Assembly (NCBI RefSeq): GCF_007097145.1
Contig: NZ_VJVZ01000003.1
Span: 355,222 to 419,221 of the forward strand
Direction of reading: 5' to 3'
Length of the DNA: 64,000 nt
From: Flavobacterium zepuense
GTDB lineage: Bacteria > Bacteroidota > Bacteroidia > Flavobacteriales > Flavobacteriaceae
In this document: positions 36,132-45,042 of the stretch, in pieces
Layout: each line of letters starts with the position of its first letter
How positions within the stretch are numbered: the stretch's first letter is position 1
Notes under the pieces: model-generated
Databases searched by the model: none
Seen by the model: the letters and a program-made list of their open reading frames with translations, nothing else
What the model was told of the DNA's origin: nothing
Program-made: the position numbers and the translations under genes

Positions 36132-36800
36132 TTGACAGAAGATATAAATATAGACAAACAAGTAAAATCAAAAAAGCGAGTTACTGACCACGGTGAAGTT
36201 TTTACGAATGACAGTGAAGTAAATGCGATGCTCGATTTGGTAAAACACGAAGCTGAACGCATTGATTCACGTTTTCTTGAACCTGCTTGTGGAAATGGTA
36301 ACTTTTTAACAGAAGTGTTGAAACGCAAATTAACAATAGTTGATAGCAGATATAGTAAAAGCCAAATTGAGTGGGAACGCTATTCAGTGATTGCGGTCTC
36401 AAGTATTTACGGCGTAGATATTTTGGAAGATAATGCAATGGAATGCCGAGATAGGTTGCTTGGAATTTATATAGAATGGTATTCTAAAACATTCAAAAAA
36501 GTAAATAATGACTGTATTCGTTCAGTTCAATTTTTACTGAATAGAAATATACTTTGGGGTGACGCTTTAGACTTTACAAATCCTGAAACAAAACAACCAA
36601 TTATATTTTCAGAGTGGAGTGCAGTAAATGGCTCTATGCTGAAACGCCGAGACTATATGTTTAAATTTTTGGTGGAGAAGACACACCAGTTTTCAATGTT
36701 CAATGACGAAGGCAATGCAGCAGCAATTGATGAACCTGTAAAGGATTTTCCACTTATTCATTTTTTAAAACTTGGCGAAGGTGATACAAACAAATTATAA
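36132..36800 (+). CDS. N6-adenine methylase-like protein lacking the NPPY motif
   Basis: A 222-residue protein that starts at TTG 36132 and resembles the N-terminal half of an N-6 DNA methylase. HGEVFT (20-25) precedes a canonical SAM-binding motif I, EPACGNGNF (50-58), then YGVDI (about 94-98) and a motif-III-like WGDAL near 150. The catalytic D/NPPY motif is absent, and the protein ends in a short acidic tail overlapping the next gene by 29 nt. It may bind SAM for the partner methylase encoded next. It is not a simple frameshift of that gene, which has its own N-terminal domain. Confidence 0.75.
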   Translation: MTEDINIDKQVKSKKRVTDHGEVFTNDSEVNAMLDLVKHEAERIDSRFLEPACGNGNFLTEVLKRKLTIVDSRYSKSQIEWERYSVIAVSSIYGVDILEDNAMECRDRLLGIYIEWYSKTFKKVNNDCIRSVQFLLNRNILWGDALDFTNPETKQPIIFSEWSAVNGSMLKRRDYMFKFLVEKTHQFSMFNDEGNAAAIDEPVKDFPLIHFLKLGEGDTNKL

Positions 36801-38316
36801 CCCAGATGTTCTCTCATGCCTTGCCAATTTGAGCAATGATGAAGTATTTACACCACCTTCTTTGGTCAACAACATTTTAGACTTACTCCCTGCCCAACTA
36901 TGGAGTGATCAAAAAGCCAAATTTTTAGATCCTGTTTCTAAAAGTGGGGTTTTCTTACGTGAAATGGCGAAGCGACTAATGATAGGTTTGGAAAGACAAA
37001 TCCCCGACAGACAAATGCGCATTAACCATATTTTTAGCAAACAGCTTTATGGCATTGCCATTACGGACTTAACAGCACTACTCTCACGCAGAAGCGTATA
37101 TTGCTCTAAAACTGCGAATGGAAAATATTCTATTTGTGACTCGTTTACGGATGATCAAGGGAATATCCTCTATAAACTAATAAAACACACTTGGGCAAGT
37201 GGTAGATGTACATATTGCGGAGCAAGCCAAGAAGTGTATGATCGAGAAGATGCTCTTGAAAGTTATGCCTACAATTTTATTCATACGAACAACCCTGAAA
37301 AAATATTCAACATGAAATTTGACGTTATTGTGGGAAATCCACCTTATCAATTAAGTGATGCAGGACACGGAAGAAGTGCAAGCCCTATTTATCATAAATT
37401 TATTGAGCAGGCAAAAAAATTAAATCCAAAGTATTTAACAATGATAATTCCTGCCAGATGGTATGCAGGCGGTAAGGGTTTAGACGAATTTAGAGCTGAG
37501 ATGCTAGCTGACAACAGAATTAGAAAGTTGATTGATTTTGAAAATTCAAATGATGTTTTCCCTGGCGTTGATGTAGCTGGTGGCATTTGCTATTTTCTTT
37601 GGGATAGAGACAATAAAGGGCTATGCGAAGTAGTGAATCTTATCGATGGCAAGCAAGTAAAGTCTGAAAGAGCCTTGGACGAATTTTCCATTTTTATTCG
37701 ACATAGTCAAGCAATACCTATAATACGTAAAGTATCAGAAAAAAAAGAAAATGAGGGAAAAAGATTGAGTAGTATTGTTTCTTCAAGAAAACCTTTTGGT
37801 TTGCCAACTAATTACATACCACAAAATAGCGGTATTCCGTGTTGGTTCATTCAAAAGATTGGGTTAAAGTACGCAAATAAAAATGATGTTTCTGATGATA
37901 ATAACGTGTTAGATAAATGGAAATTATTGCTTCCACCCGCTCCAATTGCTGGACAAACAGATTTTTCTAAACCTGTTGGTTTTTATTATGATGGAAATAC
38001 ACGGATAGCTAAGCCGGGTGAGTGTTGCACCGAATCATTTATTGTTGCAGGTGCCTTTTCAACGGAAAAGGAAGTTCTTTCATTCAAATCATATCTTTTT
38101 ACAAAAATTGTGAGGTTTCTTCTGCTTCAAACAGTTGTATCACAACACGTAACAAAAGATAAATTTCAATTTATACCTGACCTTGGAAAATATGAAGGCG
38201 AATACACTGATAAAATGCTGATTAAAAGATGGGGAATAAATGATGAAGAATGGAATTTTATTGATTCAAAAATAAAAAACATCGGCACAAATGAAAATAT
38301 TGAACTAGATGAGTAA
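36772..38316 (+). CDS. Eco57I-type DNA methylase with degenerate SAM motif
   Basis: A 514-residue methylase. The start is TTG 36772, or GTG 36781 three codons later; both lie inside the previous gene, so translation is coupled. SNDEVFTPP (21-29) is typical, but motif I reads DPVSKSGVF (53-61) rather than D-P-x-C-G-S-G. The catalytic GNPPY (188-192) is intact. A CTYC pair (146-149) may be half of a metal site. The C-terminal half (about 330-510) looks like a target-recognition region. Together with the 222-residue protein it forms the modification part of this restriction-modification locus. The stop overlaps the helicase start by 8 nt. Confidence 0.85.
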   Translation: MAKVIQTNYNPDVLSCLANLSNDEVFTPPSLVNNILDLLPAQLWSDQKAKFLDPVSKSGVFLREMAKRLMIGLERQIPDRQMRINHIFSKQLYGIAITDLTALLSRRSVYCSKTANGKYSICDSFTDDQGNILYKLIKHTWASGRCTYCGASQEVYDREDALESYAYNFIHTNNPEKIFNMKFDVIVGNPPYQLSDAGHGRSASPIYHKFIEQAKKLNPKYLTMIIPARWYAGGKGLDEFRAEMLADNRIRKLIDFENSNDVFPGVDVAGGICYFLWDRDNKGLCEVVNLIDGKQVKSERALDEFSIFIRHSQAIPIIRKVSEKKENEGKRLSSIVSSRKPFGLPTNYIPQNSGIPCWFIQKIGLKYANKNDVSDDNNVLDKWKLLLPPAPIAGQTDFSKPVGFYYDGNTRIAKPGECCTESFIVAGAFSTEKEVLSFKSYLFTKIVRFLLLQTVVSQHVTKDKFQFIPDLGKYEGEYTDKMLIKRWGINDEEWNFIDSKIKNIGTNENIELDE

Positions 38317-41032
38317 AAAGGAATTTTTCCCACCCCGACCATTTATCAATCCCACTATTTATGCTTATGAACTGGTTGGAGTCGCTACGCACAAGGGATT
38401 GCTTAAAATTGGCTTTACAGACCGTAATGTACAAATGCGTGTAAAAGAGCAGTTAGGAACGGCTGCTATACAATATAAAATTGTGTTTGAAGAATCGGCA
38501 ATGAAGCGAGATGGTAGCTCTTTTACCGACCACGAGGTTCACCGGTTATTAAGAGAGTGGAAAGTAGTAAATGAAAGCGGTGAATGGTATAAATGTACCT
38601 TGAATGATTTGCGTAGGGCAATTCACCAAATCAAAACTGGACAAAGAACAGAAGAAAACCGAGTACTTACTTTCGGTATGCGACCCGAACAGGAGGAAGC
38701 CGTGAATAAATCAATCGCTTATTTCAAGAGTTTCAAAAAAGAGAATAAAGATCGAGCTCCACATTTTTTATGGAACGCTAAAATGCGTTTCGGGAAAACA
38801 TTTGCCAGTTATCAATTAGCAAAAAAAATGGAGTGGAAAAAAGTATTAGTACTCACGTTTAAACCTGCTGTAGAAGATGCTTGGAAAGAAGATTTATTAT
38901 CTCATATAGATTTTGAGGGTTGGCAGTTTATTTCCAAACATGCAGATGAACTATCTGCCCAAGATATAGATTTAAGCAAGCCCTTAGTCTGTTTTGGTTC
39001 GTTTCAAGATTATTTAGGTAAGAATACTAATACAGGTGGTATTAAAGCTAAAAATGAATGGGTACATGCTACTGTTTGGGATTGTATCATTTTTGATGAG
39101 TACCATTTTGGGGCTTGGCGTGAGAATGCCAAAGACCTATTTGGTAAAGATCTAGAAGCGGAAAAAGAAATTGAAGAATACAAAAAAATTGAAAAAGAAG
39201 GTTTTTCTGAAGAAGATAAGGTAGAACATTTAGAGAAAATTATTCCAATTAGCACTCATCACTATTTATATTTATCAGGCACTCCATTTCGGGCAATTAG
39301 TTCGGGTGAATTTATAGAAGAACAGATTTTCAACTGGACTTATTTGGACGAACAAAGAGCTAAAGAGAATTGGATAGGTAAAAATAATCCGTATGCAGCC
39401 TTACCCCGAATGGTAATGCTCACTTATCAATTGCCTGATTCTATCCGACAAATTGCTCTACAAGGTGAATTTGATGGTTTTGATTTAAACATATTCTTTT
39501 CAGCCGAAGGCGAAGGACGAAAAGCCCATTTCAAGTACGAAGATGAAGTACAAAAATGGTTGGATTTGATCCGCGGTTCATTTAGCGAAACCACCGTTGA
39601 CTATTTAAAAATGGGAGCAAAAAAACCACCTTTGCCATTTTCACATGCCCCATTACTTAGAGTATTAAACCATACATTTTGGTTTTTGCCAAATGTTGCA
39701 GCATGTTATGCAATGGCGTTACTGCTTGAAAAAAGACAAAATATTTTTTATAAAGATTATAAAGTGGTGGTGGCCGCAGGTACAAAAGCAGGCATTGGTG
39801 TAGAAGCATTATTACCCGTTTTGGATGCAATGACCGACAATCCATTGGAATCAAAAACTATTACTCTATCGTGTGGAAAACTTACTACGGGTGTATCGGT
39901 AAAACCTTGGACGGGAATTTTTATGTTGCGTAATTCTTCCAGTCCTGAAACCTATTTTCAAGCAGCTTTCCGAGTTCAAACGCCTTGGGTCATTAAAAAC
40001 CCCGACAGCAAATCACCTAACAAAGAAGAAATTCTAAAAGAAGAGTGTTATGTTTTTGACTTTGCCCCTGACCGAGCATTGCGACAAATTGCCGATTACA
40101 GTTGCAGACTGAATGTAAACGAAACGAATCCCGAAGTAAAAGTCGCTGAATTTATCAATTTCTTGCCTGTATTAGCCTATGATGGTAGTTCAATGAAGCA
40201 AGTAGATGCCGCAGGTATTTTAGATATGGCAATGAGTGGCACCACAGCAACCCTTTTAGCCAGACGTTGGGAAAGTGCTTTGCTTGTAAACGTAGATAAT
40301 AACACTCTTGCCCGGTTGATGGCAAACGAAGAAGCAATGAGAGCTCTGTTGAGCATTGAAGGTTTTAGAAATTTGAATCAGGACATTGAAACTATTATTA
40401 ACAAATCTGAGGCAGTTAAGAAAGCAAAAAGGGAAGCTAACGACAAAGAACTTACTAATAAGCAAAAACAAGAACTTTCAGCAGAAGAAAAAGAATATAA
40501 AAGCTTAAGAAAGCAAATACAAGACAAACTTATCAAGTTTGCTACTCGTGTACCTATTTTTATGTATCTAACTGATTACCGAGAAAGAAGTCTTAAGGAT
40601 GTAATCACACAATTAGAACCAGGGCTTTTCAAAAAAGTAACAGGCTTAGCTGTAAAAGACTTTGAATTATTGGTGAGTCTTGGGGTATTCAATTCTGCAT
40701 TAATGAACGATGCGGTTTACAAATTTAAGCGTTATGAAGATGCCAGTCTGGAATATATTGGAATAAGTAAGCATGAAGGCGAAGACATAGGATTGTTTGA
40801 CACTGTGTTAAGCAGTACAGACTATAAAGAGAGTTTTGAAAACATCCCCAAATCAATAAATGAATATAGTCTTGTGGTTGCAAACTCTATAATTTCCAGA
40901 GTACCAAAAGGTTCTGTGGGTACAATAGTTCATGTTTACGACAATGGCAACACTTATGAAGTAGAATTTATAGTAAACGATTCTAGTATAGTCGAAACGG
41001 TATCTAGTAAACAAATAGAAGAAAAGCAGTAA
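38309..41032 (+). CDS. GIY-YIG nuclease / SF2 helicase with C-terminal DUF4926-like domain
   Basis: A 907-residue restriction-type protein. An N-terminal GIY-YIG (T5orf172-like) nuclease domain (about residues 15-85, IYAYELVGVATHKGLLKIGFTDR) is followed by an SF2 helicase: Walker A-like NAKMRFGKT (156-164), DEYH (263-266), SGTPF near 323-327 and QAAFRV near 552. A Lys/Glu-rich coiled segment lies around 690-730. Residues about 852-905 (NSIISRVPKGSVGTIVHVYDNGN) resemble DUF4926, normally a stand-alone small protein. The neighbour on the right is DUF6883, the usual DUF4926 partner as I recall. The first overlap (8 nt with the methylase) indicates one operon. Confidence 0.85.
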   Translation: MSKKEFFPPRPFINPTIYAYELVGVATHKGLLKIGFTDRNVQMRVKEQLGTAAIQYKIVFEESAMKRDGSSFTDHEVHRLLREWKVVNESGEWYKCTLNDLRRAIHQIKTGQRTEENRVLTFGMRPEQEEAVNKSIAYFKSFKKENKDRAPHFLWNAKMRFGKTFASYQLAKKMEWKKVLVLTFKPAVEDAWKEDLLSHIDFEGWQFISKHADELSAQDIDLSKPLVCFGSFQDYLGKNTNTGGIKAKNEWVHATVWDCIIFDEYHFGAWRENAKDLFGKDLEAEKEIEEYKKIEKEGFSEEDKVEHLEKIIPISTHHYLYLSGTPFRAISSGEFIEEQIFNWTYLDEQRAKENWIGKNNPYAALPRMVMLTYQLPDSIRQIALQGEFDGFDLNIFFSAEGEGRKAHFKYEDEVQKWLDLIRGSFSETTVDYLKMGAKKPPLPFSHAPLLRVLNHTFWFLPNVAACYAMALLLEKRQNIFYKDYKVVVAAGTKAGIGVEALLPVLDAMTDNPLESKTITLSCGKLTTGVSVKPWTGIFMLRNSSSPETYFQAAFRVQTPWVIKNPDSKSPNKEEILKEECYVFDFAPDRALRQIADYSCRLNVNETNPEVKVAEFINFLPVLAYDGSSMKQVDAAGILDMAMSGTTATLLARRWESALLVNVDNNTLARLMANEEAMRALLSIEGFRNLNQDIETIINKSEAVKKAKREANDKELTNKQKQELSAEEKEYKSLRKQIQDKLIKFATRVPIFMYLTDYRERSLKDVITQLEPGLFKKVTGLAVKDFELLVSLGVFNSALMNDAVYKFKRYEDASLEYIGISKHEGEDIGLFDTVLSSTDYKESFENIPKSINEYSLVVANSIISRVPKGSVGTIVHVYDNGNTYEVEFIVNDSSIVETVSSKQIEEKQ

Positions 41033-41033
41033 T

Positions 41034-41369
41034 ATGAAGATCCCTAACAATAATCAATCTTTTGTAGCAGAGAGTAAAATTACTGAATACCTATTGAATG
41101 AAATTCACGAAATTGGGAAACATAAAGCAGACTTTTTTAAACGTTTCGGTTTCGACCTAGCGGACATAGGCACTTTCAAAGGTTCACTCATTCAGCATTC
41201 CATAGATCGAGATATTGAAAAAACAAAAAAGTCAGACTTCGGTACTAAATATGAACTGAAATGTGAAATCACAACTCCTGATGAAAGAAATCCATGTATA
41301 GTGACAGTTTGGATTGTGGAGGATGGTCAAGATGAACCAAAATTAGTAACTGCATATCCTGCCAAATGA
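41034..41369 (+). CDS. DUF6883-like small protein
   Basis: A 111-residue protein that starts 1 bp after the helicase stop. SKITEYLLNEIHEIGKHKADFFKRFGFDLADIGTFKGSLIQHS (about residues 14-56) follows the DUF6883 pattern. DUF6883 and DUF4926 are commonly paired small genes that have been suspected of being a toxin-antitoxin-like unit; no function is established. Here the DUF4926-like part is fused to the preceding helicase, so the small protein is likely to interact with the restriction complex. It is probably the last gene of the operon. Confidence 0.65.
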   Translation: MKIPNNNQSFVAESKITEYLLNEIHEIGKHKADFFKRFGFDLADIGTFKGSLIQHSIDRDIEKTKKSDFGTKYELKCEITTPDERNPCIVTVWIVEDGQDEPKLVTAYPAK

Positions 41370-41565
41370 TTTATTAAAATTGCAACGATGCAAAGCCATA
41401 CATATTGCTAAGCCGACAACCTTACAATCGAAGTTTAGCAAAGATATCTATCAATTAGTTATTAACAATCCCTACATATTAATCAGAATATTTTGATGAG
41501 TTCATTATTGTTCATATCTTAATTTAACTTACGAATCTTGCAAGTATAGGTTTGTATTTAAACCA

Positions 41566-42564
41566 TCATTTATCATTAAAGCGTTTGTTTAACTCTCGTA
41601 GACGTAGAATAATTTGATCAAATTCCAATGTTTCCCCATAAAACATATTTTCTCTCATTTCTTGATAATCTTGCCTCCAAAGTTCTATTACTTCATTAGG
41701 AGGAATAAAATTCAATAATTGATGTGTATGTCGTTCGTATGATATACCTCTAACAATATTATATGTACTCCGGTGTGCTACAATAGTTGCAAATAATTCG
41801 ATATCATTAAGAGCCTCAATTCCAAATTCATGATCCATTAGTTTCTCAAGATCATATAGATGGCGGCTAAGCCGTACAAAACGTATTTTATCAAAAGGCT
41901 TGGAGAATTCTTCATGCAGCAAGAAAACTTTTTCCAAAAAAGTTTTTGTAGGTACAACTACTGTAACGTCAAAAACTTGCTCTGTAAAGGGTTGTTCAGG
42001 AAAAGTTTCATCCAGTATTGATTGTATCGTTTTATTCTCAGCAGGTTCAGTTAAAGAGCGAGCCCCAATTTCTATTAATACCCTTTGAGGAAGGTAGTCT
42101 CCTTGCTCGACAATAGTATTGTATTCAAGCTCAATTGTATGAGGATCACTTGTGTCGTCAACATGCTCGTCAGTTTTAAGAGTATATAGCTCTTTTGGTA
42201 TTTGCATTTCTTGCAACCTTTGGTCTAGTGCATTTCTAAAGGGACCTACAATAAATTGACCCGATGCTTTACGTAACTTTTTAATTTGGGACTTAGAAAG
42301 TTCTCCTTTAAAATTTAGAAAATCACGATCGATCGCCAAATCAATATCTTCGGAAAAACGCTGAATTAGATTATAAGCTTTACTTAAGGAAGTTCCTCCT
42401 TTAAATATGAGGTAAGGAGCATATTCAGAACTAAATATTGCATGGAGTACAATTGTAACCCACCAATCTTTTTCAATGGCTTGTGCCGGAAGTCCTGTGC
42501 GATTACTCGCAAGGTTTAAAATCTCCAGCCTGCGTTTTTCTGTTAGTTGTAGCCACTGGTTCAT
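41566..42564 (-). CDS. AbiEii/AbiGii-type nucleotidyltransferase toxin
   Basis: A 332-residue protein of the type IV abortive-infection toxin family. The ATG at 42564 overlaps the AbiEi stop as ATGA, which fixes the start; the frame runs 13 codons further upstream inside the antitoxin gene. LIFKGGTSLSKAYNLIQRFSEDIDLAID (about residues 48-75) holds the nucleotidyltransferase site: GGTSLSK and DIDLA. AbiEii transfers GTP or other nucleotides to tRNA-like targets or binds GTP to stop growth during phage infection. The partner antitoxin gene is directly upstream. Confidence 0.9.
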   Translation of the reverse strand: MNQWLQLTEKRRLEILNLASNRTGLPAQAIEKDWWVTIVLHAIFSSEYAPYLIFKGGTSLSKAYNLIQRFSEDIDLAIDRDFLNFKGELSKSQIKKLRKASGQFIVGPFRNALDQRLQEMQIPKELYTLKTDEHVDDTSDPHTIELEYNTIVEQGDYLPQRVLIEIGARSLTEPAENKTIQSILDETFPEQPFTEQVFDVTVVVPTKTFLEKVFLLHEEFSKPFDKIRFVRLSRHLYDLEKLMDHEFGIEALNDIELFATIVAHRSTYNIVRGISYERHTHQLLNFIPPNEVIELWRQDYQEMRENMFYGETLEFDQIILRLRELNKRFNDK

Positions 42565-43163
42565 TTTGATTCGATAATTTGGTTGATTTCTTTTCGAATC
42601 CATGTGGGAACAATTGTGATAGCTTCCCGTATTGTAACCTCCGGAACTTTAGATAGTGCTCGTTTTATTTTTACACGTGCCATACTATCAACCCCATTTT
42701 GCCCGAGCTCTTTAAATGCCTGAATCACATTATTCATGACTTTATCTTTAATAATTAAATTTTTTGGAGACGTTTTCTTAAGGTTGATAGTCCTTTTACC
42801 TACCTTTATTTTACGGGCAGCACCATCAGTAAGATAAACTACATTTAATGGAATTTGTGTTGATAAACCTAATTGTTGCAACGCATAAATGCCTGTAGAT
42901 ACAATTCTTGCTTTATCGCGTTTAGCTATAGCTTTTGCAATTTCTTCGATAGAGGGATAGAGAACCCCTAATGTTTTGTCTATTTTTGGGTATAAGTATA
43001 TACCATGGGCTAATCTTATCAGAAGTTTTTGTTTTTCAAGTCTCAATAAGACTTTCTTAACATTTTCTGCCGTACCATATTCTATAAAATCTGAGATAAA
43101 TATAATTTTGCCTTTTTGCAACATTTTTATCTTATTCTCTATTTGGTTATGAATGGATTCCAT
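42561..43163 (-). CDS. DUF6088 / AbiEi-type antitoxin
   Basis: A 200-residue antitoxin. The N-terminal winged-helix domain (about residues 18-75; FIEYGTAENVKKVLLRLEKQKLLIRLAHGIYLYP) binds DNA, and the C-terminal domain (TDGAARKIKVGKRTINLKKTSPKNL) is the AbiEi-type fold. It precedes the toxin by an ATGA overlap. AbiEi proteins repress their own promoter by binding inverted repeats; a TTTGTCCCA/TGGGACAAA pair flanks the -7 box here (43182-43214). Confidence 0.85.
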   Translation of the reverse strand: MESIHNQIENKIKMLQKGKIIFISDFIEYGTAENVKKVLLRLEKQKLLIRLAHGIYLYPKIDKTLGVLYPSIEEIAKAIAKRDKARIVSTGIYALQQLGLSTQIPLNVVYLTDGAARKIKVGKRTINLKKTSPKNLIIKDKVMNNVIQAFKELGQNGVDSMARVKIKRALSKVPEVTIREAITIVPTWIRKEINQIIESK

Positions 43164-43181
43164 GATATAACAGCGTTTTAC

Positions 43182-43214
43182 TTTGTCCCAAATTTAGAAA
43201 AAAAATGGGACAAA
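43182..43214. promoter_or_regulatory. AbiE promoter with flanking inverted repeats
   Basis: Arms TTTGTCCCA (43182-43190) and TGGGACAAA (43206-43214) bracket a minus-strand -7 box TAAATTTG (43196 to 43189). The layout suits autoregulation by AbiEi, as known for the streptococcal homologue. Confidence 0.75.
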
Positions 43215-43263
43215 TTGCATGTAATATTTAGCCTTGATTTTTGATTAAAAAAAAGCTACCTTT

Positions 43264-43290
43264 GGGTCACGCGACCGCAGCGCGTGACCC
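43264..43290. repeat. Hairpin GGGTCACGCG / CGCGTGACCC
   Basis: Perfect 10-bp arms around a 7-nt loop, 5 bp left of the large palindrome at 43296. The block is strikingly GC-rich for this part of the island. Confidence 0.85.
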
Positions 43291-43295
43291 CTCGT

Positions 43296-43351
43296 TAGAC
43301 TAATGCTCTGCTTAGAACGCCTTAAGGCGTTCTAAGCAGAGCATTAGTCTA
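43296..43351. repeat. 56-bp perfect palindrome
   Basis: Two 28-nt arms meet without a spacer at 43323/43324 (centre CCTTAAGG). The left arm begins TAGACTAATGCTCTG and the right arm is its exact complement. A T-rich tail (ATTCTTTTTATT) follows. It could terminate transcription or form a cruciform at a mobile or replication site. It is the longest perfect inverted repeat I see in the window. Confidence 0.95.
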
Positions 43352-43720
43352 TTCTTTTTATTATAAGCGCACTGAACTTTATAATTGACTGTATGTCTTT
43401 CCCCTTTTTTAGTTAAGGGTACTTTAACATCTGGGTTGTTGGTCGCATGCATAATTTGTTTATCCAATTTTCAGTTCATCACGGGATGTGCTGTATAAGT
43501 TGCTGGCTTTGTAACCTTCCATCTTTAGCTTGATACTATAATGATAAAACTAGAAGATTTAATTATACAGTTGCTTAATACAAAACTTCTCTAAACCTGA
43601 CCAAACGCATACAATGGTCATCTTCAAATAACATTCTGCCTTTACTTTGTAATCAAAACGTCCATAAATCATAAAGACTATGGGAACTAAATATTATTGT
43701 TTAATGTAAAATGAAGTAAG
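43352..43720. other. Non-coding gap before the mobilization module
   Basis: No supported ORF lies in these 369 bp. The sequence is A/T-rich with no further strong hairpins. It separates the AbiE operon from the HTH/primase/mob genes and may contain their promoter. Confidence 0.4.
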
Positions 43721-43996
43721 ATGAATGTAGAGTTGATTACCAGAGACGATCTTGAAAGATTTAAAAAAGAACTATTGGAAGAAATCCGCAGGTTTCAAAT
43801 GTTTCCCCTAAAGCGAGGAGAAGAACAAAGATCATGGCTCAAAAGCTATGAGGTTCGCAAACTGCTGGGTATCTCAGCAGGGACGTTGCAAAACCTACGA
43901 GTAAATGGCACCCTCCCTTATAGCAAAATAGGCGGGCTAATGTACTACCGTTACGAAGATATACAAAAACTTATGGATGGGGTAAGCAGTATATAA
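43721..43996 (+). CDS. Excisionase-like HTH protein
   Basis: A 91-residue protein with a MerR/Xis-type HTH (HTH_17). The motif SWLKSYEVRKLLGISAGTLQNLRVNGTLPYSKIGGLMYYRYEDIQKLM (about residues 39-86) is characteristic, preceded by an acidic helix. In Bacteroidota elements this family lies next to primase and mob genes and often acts in excision or as a regulator. The primase gene follows 102 bp further on in the same direction. Confidence 0.85.
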   Translation: MNVELITRDDLERFKKELLEEIRRFQMFPLKRGEEQRSWLKSYEVRKLLGISAGTLQNLRVNGTLPYSKIGGLMYYRYEDIQKLMDGVSSI

Positions 43997-44098
43997 AGTA
44001 ACTTCCAAGACCGGAAACTTATCTCAAAACGGCAGACAGATAAAACTCAATATTTGGTTACCTCCACGCGGAAAACGAAGTCACATGAAATGAGATAA

Positions 44099-45034
44099 AT
44101 GATGGAAAGAATAACAATTGCCCAGGCAAAAAAAATCGATTTAATTAACTATCTCAAATCGATAGGATACGAACCCGAAAAGATACGAGGCGATGATTTT
44201 TGGTATCTGTCGCCATTGCGTAATGAGAATACACCCTCATTTAAAGTCAACCGGAAACTAAATGTATGGTATGACCACGGTGTAGGTAAGGGAGGTACTA
44301 TTATTGATTTTGGGATAAATTATTTTCGATGTTCGGTGGCAGAATTTTTACAGCTTTTAGACGGCAACCCTGTCTCGCCAGTCATAGGATTGGCAAAGAA
44401 GGATGAAAATCGGCAAACGTTGGGTTTAAATTCTGCCGGTGAAAAAAAAGAAAATCCTGTCAGTAAAACGGCTATCGTTGATGTTCGGGAACTGGAAAAT
44501 AAAACGTTGCTCGATTACATGAAAAGACGAAGCATCCCACCGGAGATTGCAAAGCAGCTTTGCAGGGAAGTAGACTTTTCATTGAATGGACTGAATTATA
44601 TTGCTATCGGATTTCAAAATAATGCTGGAGGATATGAACTGCGAAATGAGAATTTTAAAAGTAGCAGCTCACCAAAAGGCATCACTTTTATAGATACCGG
44701 CGCAAAGTCAGTAACCGTTTTTGAGGGCTTTTTTGATTACCTCTCTTACAAGGTAATGAACCCAAAAGCAGATGACCCTCCATCAAATTTCCTGATACTA
44801 AACTCCCTGGCCTTTTTCAATAGGTCGCGGGAGCTGATGGAAAAACACGATATGGTAAACCTTTATTTAGACAGGGACACCGCAGGCATAAAATGCACTA
44901 AAGAAGCTTTAGAGAGTAACCCGAATAAGTATACCGATAAAAGCTTTTTATACGAGTATAAGAAAGACCTGAATGACTGGCTAAGTCAAAAAAACGAAGT
45001 TAAGCGCAGTCAGAATTTCAGGAGGTATATATAA
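44099..45034 (+). CDS. Toprim / CHC2-like DNA primase of mobile elements
   Basis: A 311-residue primase-like protein; the start is ATG 44099 with a second ATG at 44102. The N-terminal part (about residues 10-80, YEPEKIRGDDFWYLSPLRNENTPSFKVNRKLNVWYDHGVGKGGTIIDF) resembles the zinc-finger region of mobile-element primases, although the CHC2 Cys/His set looks replaced. A toprim domain follows with EGFFDYLSY (about 206-214) and DRDTAG (about 263-268). It may prime replication of the transferred strand. It belongs to the mobilization block. Confidence 0.85.
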   Translation: MMERITIAQAKKIDLINYLKSIGYEPEKIRGDDFWYLSPLRNENTPSFKVNRKLNVWYDHGVGKGGTIIDFGINYFRCSVAEFLQLLDGNPVSPVIGLAKKDENRQTLGLNSAGEKKENPVSKTAIVDVRELENKTLLDYMKRRSIPPEIAKQLCREVDFSLNGLNYIAIGFQNNAGGYELRNENFKSSSSPKGITFIDTGAKSVTVFEGFFDYLSYKVMNPKADDPPSNFLILNSLAFFNRSRELMEKHDMVNLYLDRDTAGIKCTKEALESNPNKYTDKSFLYEYKKDLNDWLSQKNEVKRSQNFRRYI

Positions 45035-45042
45035 CGTCTGAG

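Noticed and set aside
36132..38316. Reading the two methylase genes as one frameshifted gene
   Set aside because: The second gene has its own N-terminal domain and VFTPP motif, so joining them would duplicate the N-terminal part rather than restore one protein.
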